Shown here: in pieces, positions 6,105 to 14,962 of the stretch
Layout of the letters: each line of letters opens with the position of its first letter
Position numbering within the stretch: position 1 is the stretch's first letter
Assembly (NCBI GenBank): GCA_903854215.1
Contig: CAINVT010000069.1
Location: forward strand, 1 to 43,266
From: an uncultured bacterium
GTDB lineage: Bacteria > Patescibacteriota > Minisyncoccia > Phycocordibacterales > UBA2100
Direction: 5' to 3'
Length of the DNA: 43,266 nt
The notes under the pieces: model-generated
The model's database searches: none
What the model was told of the DNA's origin: nothing
The model's input: the letters and a program-made list of their open reading frames with translations, nothing else
Program-made: the position numbers and the translations under genes

Positions 6105-7157
6105 ATGGATATTTCTTCAAGAGAGCAAAAAATCATCGACATCTTGCTGGGACATGACTCCCTCCAATCGTCCGACATTCATGAAATGCTTGTTGCGCGC
6201 GCGGAAGATGTCTCGCTCGTGACGGTGAAGCGTGCGTTATCCGATATGGCGGCACGGGGTATTCTCCGAGCGAGCGGGTTGGGGCGATCTTCCTCCTACG
6301 AGATCAGCGTCCTCGGGAGGATATTTTCGAACATTGATGCGCAGGCATATTGCGCTATCGAACCCGATCACCGCTACGGACAGAAGCGATACAATCACGA
6401 TCTGTTCAAAGGGATACCCGATACCATCTTCTCTCTCGAGGAATTAAAGAGACTCGAAGACGCGACGGCCGAATATACCCGCCGGACGACTGATTTACCT
6501 CCGGCAATACAAAAGAAAGAGTTGGAGCGTCTCGTAATCGAACTCTCGTGGAAATCCTCCAAAATTGAAGGCAACACCTACACACTCCTCGACACGGAGA
6601 AACTCATCTTGGAAAACAAAAAAGCTCCGGGGCATACCAGCGATGAGGCGCATATGATCCTTAATCATAAGGATGCGTTCAATTTCGTGCGCGAGAATGC
6701 GTCCTCGTTCAAGACACTTTCTCGGGCGCATATCGAAGAGTTGCACGCGATTCTCGTAAAAGATCTGAACGTCGGAGCGGGGCTTCGCAAGCGGGTGGTG
6801 GGCATCACCGGTTCCCTCTATCAGCCGCTTGATAACCAGCACCAGGTGCGTGAAGGGCTGGAAGCACTTATCGAGGCGGTCGCACGGATGCAGACACCGT
6901 ATACGAAAGCGCTCTTGGCGCTGTTGGGCATTAGCTACCTGCAGCCGTTCGAAGACGGCAACAAGCGCACGGCGCGGCTCCTTGCCAATGCAATCCTTCT
7001 TGCGTATGCATGTGCTCCGCTTTCGTATCGGAGCGTTGAGGAGAGTGAATATCGCGAAGCGACACTCGTGTTCTATGAGATAAACTCAATCGTTCCATTC
7101 AAGAAGATATTCATCGATCAGTATGATTTCGCCGCACGGAACTATGCCGTCAAATAA
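6105..7157 (+). CDS. Fic family protein with N-terminal winged helix; catalytic His replaced by Gln
   Basis: A 350-residue protein. Residues 1-70 look like a winged-helix DNA-binding domain (VTVKRALSDMAARGIL). Residues 151-157 (SSKIEGN) match the Fic autoinhibitory motif [S/T]xxxE[G/N], placed before the Fic core as in class II Fic proteins. The Fic signature is at residues 280-291 and reads QPFEDGNKRTAR instead of the usual HxFxxGNxRxxR. The first residue, normally the catalytic His for AMP transfer, is Gln (codon CAG, 6942-6944). It is therefore either inactive as an AMP transferase, altered in chemistry, or working mainly as a regulator. It lies between two SET copies. Confidence 0.85.
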   Translation: MDISSREQKIIDILLGHDSLQSSDIHEMLVARAEDVSLVTVKRALSDMAARGILRASGLGRSSSYEISVLGRIFSNIDAQAYCAIEPDHRYGQKRYNHDLFKGIPDTIFSLEELKRLEDATAEYTRRTTDLPPAIQKKELERLVIELSWKSSKIEGNTYTLLDTEKLILENKKAPGHTSDEAHMILNHKDAFNFVRENASSFKTLSRAHIEELHAILVKDLNVGAGLRKRVVGITGSLYQPLDNQHQVREGLEALIEAVARMQTPYTKALLALLGISYLQPFEDGNKRTARLLANAILLAYACAPLSYRSVEESEYREATLVFYEINSIVPFKKIFIDQYDFAARNYAVK

Positions 7158-7227
7158 TGATGGGTACCGATTCACCACATCCTCTGCACTGCGCATCGAG
7201 GCCGCAAAATAATACTTCTGCGGGTAT

Positions 7228-7482
7228 GTGCCATATCTTTTTGAGATCGACGGCTTGGAACGATCCAATCAAGCCCGCTATATCAACCATTCATGCGACC
7301 CGAATTGCGAGGTCTATATCGAAAAGAGCCGCATCATGATCTATGCCATCAAGAATATCCCAGCGGGCGCCGAACTTTCATACGATTATGGTGAGGAATA
7401 TTTCGACGAATTCCTCAAGCCGGTCGGCTGCCGCTGCGCCACCAAAAAATGCCGCGAACCGGCGAAGGAATGTACAATATAA
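7228..7482 (+). pseudogene. Truncated SET-domain gene, copy B (3' half only)
   Basis: Matches the 3' half of the intact SET gene in the same reading frame, from YLFEID through the post-SET cysteines (CRCATKKCRE). It lacks the N-terminal SAM-binding half. Relative to the intact copy it has lost 18 bp (encoding SDWTID) exactly between two ATCGAC repeats, and its stop has shifted because TGA became TGT. A GTG at 7228 could start an 84-residue peptide, but the SAM site would be missing. The intact copy lies 5' of the Fic gene and this copy 3' of it. Confidence 0.85.
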
Positions 7483-7576
7483 TAGACGTACCGGACAATC
7501 GAGTGCGTGTATCATACGAGGCGGTCTTCTTTTGTGGATCGATTGATTTCAGCGCGCACTGTCTGCCTGGATGTGG

Positions 7577-7582
7577 TATAAT
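7577..7582 (+). promoter_or_regulatory. -10 box of the toxin-pair operon
   Basis: TATAAT ends 6 nt before the ATG at 7589, with no Shine-Dalgarno; a leaderless start is likely. The preceding spacer (7483-7576) holds no other feature I can name. Confidence 0.6.
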
Positions 7583-7588
7583 GCATAC

Positions 7589-7861
7589 ATGACGGAGTTG
7601 CAAGAATTCATCAAAAATCGTCCGCAGCTCATCTGGTACGTCAAGGATTATGAGCATCTCGGTGAAGAATCAATCGTCGAGCACGTCTTGAATTACGGCG
7701 ATTGGGACGATTTCCAGGAAATGATCCGCATCATGGGTATCGAACGCGCGGCCGCGATATTCCGCGAGCAGGCGTTCAAGAAGCGGACGAATTATCACGA
7801 AGAAGTCAGTCGCTATTTCCAGAAATATTTTGACGCCCGCACCTCATCTGTGTATGCGTAG
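7589..7861 (+). CDS. Small protein paired with AbiEii-like nucleotidyltransferase (putative antitoxin)
   Basis: A 90-residue acidic, helical protein (begins MTELQEFIKNRPQLIWYVKD, later VLNYGDWDDFQEMIRIMGIE). It overlaps the downstream nucleotidyltransferase gene by 8 nt, the usual sign of translational coupling in toxin-antitoxin pairs. I recall similar short proteins next to AbiEii-type genes in CPR genomes. It is shorter than, and does not look like, the winged-helix AbiEi antitoxin, so if it is an antitoxin it is of another type. Its role is inferred only from position. Confidence 0.7.
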   Translation: MTELQEFIKNRPQLIWYVKDYEHLGEESIVEHVLNYGDWDDFQEMIRIMGIERAAAIFREQAFKKRTNYHEEVSRYFQKYFDARTSSVYA

Positions 7862-8477
7862 AGAAATTCTTACCCCAGAACAACAGACACTTCTGCCCGC
7901 GTTAAAAGTGTTTTCAGCTGATTTTGGGCTGGTCGGAGGGACGGCAGTCGCACTCCAAATCGGCCATCGCGAATCGATCGACTTCGATCTCTTCACCAAG
8001 GATCCCGGATATGAATTCGATGCATCGGATCTGCGACGACGATTTTCTCGGCTATCGATCATTGGTTCAATCATTCGAGAACGTGATGTGGAACTTACGT
8101 TGCATACCCAGACCGGTATCCAGGTGACCTTTTTCCACTTCCCACATGCGATTCCTTTTACCGAGACTATCGATCGCGTGCTCGACATGCCGAATCTGCT
8201 TACGCTTGCTGCGATGAAGGCATATGCGCTCGGTTTCCGATCGAAGTGGAAGGATTACGTCGATCTCTATTTCATCATGCATGACTTCCATTCACTCAAC
8301 GAGGTCAGTATCCGTGCGAAGGAACTGTTCAAGGGCGAATTCAACGAACGACTTTTCCGCCAACAACTCGGTTTTTTTGAAGATATTAATTACAAAGAAC
8401 CCGTTACCTACAAGCCCGGCTTTGCCGTACCCGACGAAGATGTCAAGAAATTCCTGTCCGAGGTGAGCGTGAGTTAG
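7854..8477 (+). CDS. AbiEii/AbiGii-like nucleotidyltransferase (putative toxin)
   Basis: A 207-residue protein with the DNA polymerase beta-type nucleotidyltransferase core: FGLVGGTAVALQIGHRES followed by IDFDLFT, supplying the GG and the paired Asp metal ligands, as in AbiEii and MenT-type toxins. Toxins of this class transfer nucleotides to tRNA or other targets and can act in phage defence. The MKAYALGFRSKWKDYVDLYF segment is also typical of the family. The ATG at 7854 is inside the end of the upstream gene. Together they form a likely toxin-antitoxin pair placed between SET copies B and C. Confidence 0.83.
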   Translation: MRREILTPEQQTLLPALKVFSADFGLVGGTAVALQIGHRESIDFDLFTKDPGYEFDASDLRRRFSRLSIIGSIIRERDVELTLHTQTGIQVTFFHFPHAIPFTETIDRVLDMPNLLTLAAMKAYALGFRSKWKDYVDLYFIMHDFHSLNEVSIRAKELFKGEFNERLFRQQLGFFEDINYKEPVTYKPGFAVPDEDVKKFLSEVSVS

Positions 8478-8487
8478 CCGCAACCAC

Positions 8488-8718
8488 TTGGTCGACGGCT
8501 CGGAACGATCGAATCAGGCACGCTATATCAACCACTCATGCGATCCGAATTGCGAAGTCTATATCGAAAAGGGCCGCATCATGATCTATTCCATCAAGAA
8601 TATTCCAGCAGGCGGCGAACTCAGTTACGATTACGGCGAAGAATATTTCGACGAATTCCTCAAACCAGTCGGCTGCCGCTGCGCGAGCAAAAAGTGTCGT
8701 GAGCCGGCGAAGGTCTGA
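8488..8718 (+). pseudogene. Truncated SET-domain gene, copy C (3' half only)
   Basis: A third copy of the SET 3' half, starting abruptly at DGSERSNQ and running through CRCASKKCRE to a TGA. I count about 16 differences from the intact copy over some 227 nt, so it is around 93% identical, mostly by silent changes. Retained reading frame and silent substitutions suggest it was under selection, or converted by the intact copy, until recently. No SAM-binding half is present. Confidence 0.85.
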
Positions 8719-8796
8719 TTATTTGGCGGACTCGCTCTCGATTGTTTATTTGCCCTGGTATCTCGATCAAAGTGAAGATAGTGTAGAATTGGCCCG

Positions 8797-10161
8797 ATGC
8801 CACATGCTCGAAGATTTATTTTTGGACCTTACCGGGTCGATATGGATCGCTCGACGATCACCTATACCTACTATGTCGATGTTGATGGAGGAGGTCGCGA
8901 GACATATTGCGACGTGGTTCAATTTCCCGGTGCCACGCGGGATATGTGGAAGCACATTCCCAAAAGGTTGCTAACGTCTTTGCTCGAAAGTCTGTGCATC
9001 ATGTGCGGCATTAATTATTGGAAGATCCATTGTGCTCCCGAAATAGTCATCGAAGGATTTTCTCTCACCCGCGAACAGGCGGAATTTTGGGACGAAGTAT
9101 ATACGAAGGGTCTCGGCGAATTTTTCTATCGATCTCAAATCGACTTTCGAGGACTGATTTCTTTTCCATACAAAACAACATGGCTGCCACGCCAGTACTC
9201 CGCTCGTTTCCCTCGATCGGCTCGACTGTTGCTCCTCAACGGGGGCGGTAAGGATTCAATCGTATCCGCTGAACTTCTCAAGGCGCGCGGTATGGAGTTT
9301 GATCTATTTGCGTTGAATCCCATCGGTTTGCAAAACAAAGTTGCGGAAAAAATCGGACATCCGCAGATCGTCGCCAATCGATGGAGTGATCAGAAGAGAT
9401 TTTATATAACGGAGATCAAGAAAGTCGCCTCGGGCTTCCCATCGATTTCTACAGCGACATTCATCGCCCTGCTGGCGGCGGCCCTACACGATTATCGGTA
9501 TGTCGTCCTTTCCAATGAGTCGAGCGCCGACATAGGGAATCTTGACTATCTAGGTCTCTCGGTGAATCACCAGTGGAGCAAATCATCAGAATCGGAATCG
9601 TTGCTAGGGAATTACATACGGGATTTCATTTCTCCAGATGTTGTACAGTTTTCGTTGCTGCGCCAACTTAGTGAGATAGAGATGGTGCGGCAGTTTGTTC
9701 AATACCCAAGTTATCTCCACTCGTTTTCAAGTTGCAATATGAACTTTTTTAAAGTACACCACAATTCTGAACAGCGGGCTGATCATGCGTATTGGTGCAA
9801 TGAGTGCCCTAAATGTGTTTTCATATTCGGCTGCCTTGCTGCGTTTCTACCCAAGACAGCCGTTGTAGATATTTTTGGAGCGGATCTTTTTGATGACCAA
9901 AAGCTATTACCAATATTCCGCAACCTTCTCGGTATAGAGGGATTTAAGCCGTTCGAATGCGTGGGTACTCCGGAAGAGATGATCGTCGCGATGTTTCGGG
10001 CACGTCAAACGGGTGCGTATGACGGAGAGCCGGCCATGAATTTATTTTCAAACTATGTATTGTCGAATGCCGGGATACCTATCGAAGATATGGAGAGACG
10101 GGTTTTTTCAGCGAACAGTAAGGATTCAATTCCGGAGGAATTGCGAGCAGCACTTCGATAA
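8797..10161 (+). CDS. murL: MurL-like UDP-MurNAc-L-Ala-L-Glu epimerase
   Basis: A 454-residue protein with a PP-loop-like ATP-binding motif (LLNGGGKDSIV, residues 147-157), a VVLSNESSADIGN segment, VNHQWSKSSESES and a Cys-rich WCNECPKC near residues 333-340. This pattern fits, from memory, the MurL family. MurL uses ATP to epimerise the L-Glu of UDP-MurNAc-L-Ala-L-Glu to D-Glu, an alternative to the MurI/MurD route into peptidoglycan. The nearby dapF agrees with a cell-wall role. TAGAAT at 8784-8789 ends 7 nt before the ATG. Other PP-loop enzymes (QueC-like, asparagine-synthase-like) are the alternative. Confidence 0.72.
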   Translation: MPHARRFIFGPYRVDMDRSTITYTYYVDVDGGGRETYCDVVQFPGATRDMWKHIPKRLLTSLLESLCIMCGINYWKIHCAPEIVIEGFSLTREQAEFWDEVYTKGLGEFFYRSQIDFRGLISFPYKTTWLPRQYSARFPRSARLLLLNGGGKDSIVSAELLKARGMEFDLFALNPIGLQNKVAEKIGHPQIVANRWSDQKRFYITEIKKVASGFPSISTATFIALLAAALHDYRYVVLSNESSADIGNLDYLGLSVNHQWSKSSESESLLGNYIRDFISPDVVQFSLLRQLSEIEMVRQFVQYPSYLHSFSSCNMNFFKVHHNSEQRADHAYWCNECPKCVFIFGCLAAFLPKTAVVDIFGADLFDDQKLLPIFRNLLGIEGFKPFECVGTPEEMIVAMFRARQTGAYDGEPAMNLFSNYVLSNAGIPIEDMERRVFSANSKDSIPEELRAALR

Positions 10162-10249
10162 TGAATGTCACAGAGTCGCTCTGTGCTTGATGATAGTGGC
10201 TTGCCCTTTGAAGCTCCGGTCAACGAAAAGACGATACAGACTGCTGTTC

Positions 10250-11551
10250 TTAGACGACTTTGCTTTCATCTACGATCGTCTGCGATTTACCGCTGGGCAT
10301 TTGAGCGATAGACTCCACTAATTCTATTTCTATATCGACATGGGGCCCGACAACGTCCCTCATTTTTTTCCTTATGTAATCAGAAGTTTCCCCGGTGAAT
10401 CGCTGCGACGGGATAATACGAATGAGGAGATCCGATGGTCCGGTTTTCACTATCTGAAATTGTAAAATGTGATTTGTCAGATGTCGTATAGCAATCTCAA
10501 ATTCCATGCGGTCGATGGGGCGACCATCGAATTGCAAAGACGCACCTCGTCGGCCTTCGATCCATAGACGTGGAGTACACATTCCGCAGGCACAGGGTTC
10601 GAACCTCATAATTCCTCGATCTCCCGTGTCATATCGAATGAAAGGCATGTTGTAATTGATCAGATTTGTCGCGATGACCCGGCCTTCGTTCCCATCTGCG
10701 ACGGCATGGCCGTTCGTATCCACTATTTCGACGAAAACCGATTCTGGGTGAATGTGCATTCCGTCATGCATATCACATTCTGTTGCGATGCCATGCATTT
10801 CCTCTGACGCGTAACGATTGTATATGTTGCATCCGATAGTAGTCTCCACGAAGTTCCGTACTTCAGGCAAGAGTATTTCACTTACCGAAAGTGCATAGGG
10901 AATATTGAGCGGTCCACGTTGATTCCGAGCCAATGCCTGGGCCATTCTGAGAAAAAAAGAAGGGTTGGTATCTATGACATCTGGATGAAACGCCCGTATC
11001 CTTTCAATGGAGTCGTCAATTTGATTCAGAAAGTCACTCCCTTTGATGAACAATACGTTTTCCCCGTAATAAATCTGTGTGCCACGTATGAACACTGAGC
11101 GTATCGATGATATCGGTTGTATACGGTTATTTTTCCACACGAGAAATCGAAAGCGTGAAAAAAAGCAATAATACGGATTCAGTATCATGTCGCTCGGGAA
11201 AAGTTGCAGCGGTTTTCCCGTACTTCCCGAAGTAGTAGTGAGAGGAGTCCGAATCGAGCGGCTGCTATCGAGATAATCGTCGAATGCATTGCCGAAATAA
11301 AAAGACTTGTCGGTTATCGGGAGCCGATGCAGGTCATCGAGCCCGGAAAAGCATTCCGGATCGATATCCAACCGTACGAGTAGTTCGTGCCAAAGCGGGA
11401 CGTTGTGATACGTATGCCGTACGAGATCTCGAACGGCTTCATTCTGCCACTTCGTAATTTCGGATAAAGAACGTTGGTGCAACGTATAAAATCTCGAGAA
11501 TTGCAATCGTTGCTGAAACGATTTGCGAATTGAGAACTGTTTTTTGTTCAT
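10250..11551 (-). CDS. PaaK/CapK-like adenylate-forming enzyme 1
   Basis: A 433-residue member of the phenylacetate-CoA ligase/CapK branch of AMP-forming ligases. It shows the phosphate loop TTSGSTGKPLQLF, the acid-binding region ending in YNRYASEEMHGIA, IRYDTGDRG, a Cys cluster (CACGMC) and a C-terminal PSGKSQTIVDE carrying the probable catalytic Lys. Family members activate a carboxylate with ATP and pass it to CoA or another acceptor; the substrate is unknown. It is the last gene of a minus-strand run of four such enzymes with dapF inserted. The gap to dapF is 22 nt, so it is probably co-transcribed. Confidence 0.85.
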   Translation of the reverse strand: MNKKQFSIRKSFQQRLQFSRFYTLHQRSLSEITKWQNEAVRDLVRHTYHNVPLWHELLVRLDIDPECFSGLDDLHRLPITDKSFYFGNAFDDYLDSSRSIRTPLTTTSGSTGKPLQLFPSDMILNPYYCFFSRFRFLVWKNNRIQPISSIRSVFIRGTQIYYGENVLFIKGSDFLNQIDDSIERIRAFHPDVIDTNPSFFLRMAQALARNQRGPLNIPYALSVSEILLPEVRNFVETTIGCNIYNRYASEEMHGIATECDMHDGMHIHPESVFVEIVDTNGHAVADGNEGRVIATNLINYNMPFIRYDTGDRGIMRFEPCACGMCTPRLWIEGRRGASLQFDGRPIDRMEFEIAIRHLTNHILQFQIVKTGPSDLLIRIIPSQRFTGETSDYIRKKMRDVVGPHVDIEIELVESIAQMPSGKSQTIVDESKVV

Positions 11552-11573
11552 ATGAAGAACGATGGATCAGCCG

Positions 11574-12347
11574 TCACCTCAGCTCTCCTTTGAATACATA
11601 CGCAACCGGACCAGTGAGCCAGATATCTTCGTAGGAAAGATTATTTTTTTTAAATGTAACAGTAAGATCCCCGCCGGGCATTTTGATATGACAGATATTT
11701 TCTTTTAATTTGCCAACATGGTGTGAGGCAATTGCAACAGATACGGCACCCGTGCCACACGCCATGGTTTCATTTTCGACGCCCCGTTCGTACGTACGCA
11801 CCGTAAATACGTCACCTTTTTGTTCAACAAAATTTATATTAACGCCATCGGGGTCAGTGTTTCTTATCTTTTTGCCTTCTGAATCCACCGGATAGTTCTC
11901 GAGATCTTCTATAAAGATGACATTGTGCGGAGTTGTGCCAGAGCGTAAAAATATGAAACCATTACGGATACCGATCTCCGACACATTTTGCATCTTGAGT
12001 CTCACCATATCCCCATTTACTTCTGCTTCATGTACTCCATCGTTCGCGAGAAAGCGAACATGCTTCGTATCTTTGATAACCTTTAGAACAGTGGCAGCAA
12101 AATGAACGATACAACGCCCGCCATTTCCGCACATTGAACCGATTCTTCCGTCGCTATTAAAGTACACCATCTCAAAATCATAGTCAGGATTGTTTTCCAA
12201 CAACAGTAAGCCGTCTGCCCCGATGCCGAAGTGGCGATGACATAAAAGCTTGATGTATTCTGCGTTTCCAACATCAAAATTCTTACTACGATTATCTATC
12301 ATGATAAAGTCGTTTCCAGTGCCATGGTATTTATAGAATTCAAGCAT
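11574..12347 (-). CDS. dapF: Diaminopimelate epimerase
   Basis: A 257-residue PLP-independent epimerase converting LL- to meso-diaminopimelate for peptidoglycan and lysine. The two catalytic cysteines are visible: C73 in MCGNGGRC and C197 in ACGTGA. YHGTGNDFIMID at the N-terminus and the GADGLLLL and NSDG segments are typical. Length fits the family. It is embedded between adenylate-forming enzyme genes with only a few bases between genes, so it should be co-expressed with them. A housekeeping role in wall synthesis is the simplest view; given the company, action on another amino acid or peptide is possible. Confidence 0.93.
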   Translation of the reverse strand: MLEFYKYHGTGNDFIMIDNRSKNFDVGNAEYIKLLCHRHFGIGADGLLLLENNPDYDFEMVYFNSDGRIGSMCGNGGRCIVHFAATVLKVIKDTKHVRFLANDGVHEAEVNGDMVRLKMQNVSEIGIRNGFIFLRSGTTPHNVIFIEDLENYPVDSEGKKIRNTDPDGVNINFVEQKGDVFTVRTYERGVENETMACGTGAVSVAIASHHVGKLKENICHIKMPGGDLTVTFKKNNLSYEDIWLTGPVAYVFKGELR

Positions 12348-12350
12348 AGG

Positions 12351-13649
12351 TCATATAGTATCTCTTTTGGGCGCGGACTGGCTCTCATCAACTATCGTTT
12401 GCGATTTGCCGCTCGGCATCGTTTTGATGGCAGATATGAGATCGATCGTGATCATAATGTCTTTTCCTACGAGAGGCTGCAGTGCTTCTTTGATTTTGCC
12501 TGCCGACGCCGAATCGAATCTGAGAGTTGGAATGATGCGTACGGTCAGTTCATATACACCGCTTTTTACTATCTGAAATTGGAGAATCGAAGCCATGAAG
12601 TACCTCAATTTCTTTTCAAACTCGATCCGATGGATCGGATGACCATTGAAATCGAGAGAACCTGCATACCGCCCCATAATCCATATCCGGGGAGAATACA
12701 AACCGCATTCACATCGCGTTGTCGTCATGATGCCGCGATCGCCCGTGTCATACCGGATGAACGGCATGTTGTAATTCAATAAATCGGTGACGATCACGCG
12801 GCCTTCGTTCCCTTCGGGCGTAGGGTCGCCATTCATATCGACGATCTCAACGATTACTGACTCTGGGTGAAGGTGCTGACCGTTGTGTCGGTGGCATTCC
12901 ATCGAAATAGTGCCGACTTCCTCCGTCGAATATCGATCGTATACTTCACTTCTCAGGTTTGATTCTATGAAAGTGCGTGTAGTAGGGGATAACATTTCAC
13001 TTGTCGAATTAACATACGGTATGTGCAAAGCTCCGAGAGGCTTTTTCGCCACTGCTTGCGCGAGCTTCAGGAGCAGGGACGGTGAGGAAATGAGCACCTC
13101 TGGTTTGAAATCAGCGATTTTCGCAATGGAATCGTTTGTGTCCTGAAGGAGATCGGAAATGGTAAGAAAGAGCTGATTTCTTTTTGGTATGAGTGTCCCT
13201 TGTAACAGCGCACTGCGAGTTTCCGAAAGGGATTGTAATCCTCGTCCCTGTTGGGCGAGGAAACGGAAATGGGCGAAATTTGAATAATATGGATGGAAAT
13301 ACTTATCACCGGTATAAAATTCAAATGGTATGCCCGTGCTCCCGGAAGTCGTATGCAACGTGGTGCGGATCGCTCCGCTATTGTCAGTGTACTCTTCGCT
13401 CACTTTTCCCATGAAATCTTTTTTGCCGATGATTGGCAGTAATCTCAAATCGTCGGTGTTTCGTATTGCGGCAGCGCTACCAACGCGCTCCTTCAAAATC
13501 GTATTCCACATCGGAATGTTTCGCTCCGCATGATGGATGAGATCGCATAGCGCGTCATCCTGCCATTTTTTAATATCTGGCATGGATTGCAGATAGAGCC
13601 TATAGAAACGCGCTTCTCGCCATCCTTTTTGTATCCGGTCGAACAACAT
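12351..13649 (-). CDS. PaaK/CapK-like adenylate-forming enzyme 2
   Basis: A 432-residue paralogue with phosphate loop HTTSGSTGIPFEFY, YDRYSTEEVGTI, FIRYDTGDRG, a CECG cysteine pair and the C-terminal MPSGKSQTIVDES with the putative catalytic Lys. It is most similar to the next gene upstream (13682-14962), with one almost identical DNA tract (12721-12806). Its stop lies 3 nt before the dapF ATG. Substrate unknown; the family acts on aryl or acyl carboxylates and some members are linked to surface polysaccharide loci. Confidence 0.86.
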   Translation of the reverse strand: MLFDRIQKGWREARFYRLYLQSMPDIKKWQDDALCDLIHHAERNIPMWNTILKERVGSAAAIRNTDDLRLLPIIGKKDFMGKVSEEYTDNSGAIRTTLHTTSGSTGIPFEFYTGDKYFHPYYSNFAHFRFLAQQGRGLQSLSETRSALLQGTLIPKRNQLFLTISDLLQDTNDSIAKIADFKPEVLISSPSLLLKLAQAVAKKPLGALHIPYVNSTSEMLSPTTRTFIESNLRSEVYDRYSTEEVGTISMECHRHNGQHLHPESVIVEIVDMNGDPTPEGNEGRVIVTDLLNYNMPFIRYDTGDRGIMTTTRCECGLYSPRIWIMGRYAGSLDFNGHPIHRIEFEKKLRYFMASILQFQIVKSGVYELTVRIIPTLRFDSASAGKIKEALQPLVGKDIMITIDLISAIKTMPSGKSQTIVDESQSAPKRDTI

Positions 13650-13681
13650 GTATTTTGATGGTTTACGAAGAATATGAGTAT

Positions 13682-14962
13682 TCAGGCTTGGATACTCTCG
13701 TCAACGGTTGTTTGTGATTTGCCGCTCGGCATCGGGGTGATGCTCGAAACGAGTTCGACGTTGATATTGACCCGTTCCCCGGTTAGTTCTCGCATGTCTC
13801 GTTTTATATGCTCTTCGGTCGTCATATTAAATCCGGGTACCGGAATAATGCGCATGAGAAGTTCATCCGGTGTCCGCTTCACGACCTGATATTGGAGGAC
13901 ACTGCTCATATAGCAGTTCATCTTTGTCTCAAATTGCATCCGATGGATCGTCCGTTCATAGAACTGCAGGAATCCCGCATATCGTCCCTTGATCCATATC
14001 CGCGGCGTATACAAGCCGCATTTGCATCGCACCGTCGTCATGACGCCGCGATCGCCCGTGTCATACCGGATGAACGGCATGTTGTAATTCAATAGATCGG
14101 TGACGATTACGCGGCCTTCTTGGTCTTCAGGGATGGAATCGCCATTCATATCGACGATCTCAACTATTGCTGACTCTGGAAGCAGATGCTGTCCGTCATG
14201 TCGTTCACATTCGACGGCTATCGTTCCTACTTCTTCGGTCCCGTAACTATCATATACTTCGCAGCCAAGTGTGGCTTCTATGAACGCACGGACACTCATC
14301 TGGAGCATTTCAGCGGTAGAAATCACGTATGGAACGGAAATAGCGTCATCTGGATTTTTGCCGACAGCCTGTGCGAGTTTGAGCAGTAATGATGGGGGAG
14401 CATATATCGCTTCTGGTTTGAAATCGCGGATTTTTGTCAGTGCGGCACCTGTATCTTGAAGGAATTCAGAGATACCGATATATAATCGGTTTGGAATAGT
14501 ATTGGACGTTACTCGTATTCGCACATTCCGCATTTTTGAGAGAGACTGCAAGGAACGGCGTTTGTGAGCTAGAAAACGGAACGTGCAAAAATGCGAGTAG
14601 AGCGGGTCAAAGTATTTATTGCTTGGAAAAAATTCGAACGGTTTCCCCGTACTGCCGGACGTCGTTGATTCGCGAGTAAGAATTCTCCTGCTGTTGTCAG
14701 TATATTCATCCGATGGTTTCCCGAGAAAATCATTTTTTCCGATTATGGGTAGTAACCGCAAATCACGCGTACTGCGTATTGCATCCGCATGAATCCCTTG
14801 GGACTTTAGAATCGCATTCCACATCGGTACATTTTTTTCTGCATAATGGATGAGTCTCTGTAACGACGCGGCTTGCCACGTATCAATTGTTGGAATGGAT
14901 TGCTCATAAAGTGTGTAAAAACGAGCGTAATCAATCCTTTTTCGTATGCGGTCGAGTATCAT
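13682..14962 (-). CDS. PaaK/CapK-like adenylate-forming enzyme 3
   Basis: A 426-residue paralogue: STTSGSTGKPFEFF, YDSYGTEEVGTIA, FIRYDTGDRG, a CKCG pair and MPSGKSQTTVDES. The start at 14962 is chosen because its ATG overlaps the TGA of the upstream paralogue (ATGA junction), a sign of translational coupling; an upstream in-frame Met at 14992 would overlap that gene further and adds no conserved sequence. It appears to be a tandem duplicate of the gene at 12351-13649. Confidence 0.87.
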   Translation of the reverse strand: MILDRIRKRIDYARFYTLYEQSIPTIDTWQAASLQRLIHYAEKNVPMWNAILKSQGIHADAIRSTRDLRLLPIIGKNDFLGKPSDEYTDNSRRILTRESTTSGSTGKPFEFFPSNKYFDPLYSHFCTFRFLAHKRRSLQSLSKMRNVRIRVTSNTIPNRLYIGISEFLQDTGAALTKIRDFKPEAIYAPPSLLLKLAQAVGKNPDDAISVPYVISTAEMLQMSVRAFIEATLGCEVYDSYGTEEVGTIAVECERHDGQHLLPESAIVEIVDMNGDSIPEDQEGRVIVTDLLNYNMPFIRYDTGDRGVMTTVRCKCGLYTPRIWIKGRYAGFLQFYERTIHRMQFETKMNCYMSSVLQYQVVKRTPDELLMRIIPVPGFNMTTEEHIKRDMRELTGERVNINVELVSSITPMPSGKSQTTVDESIQA

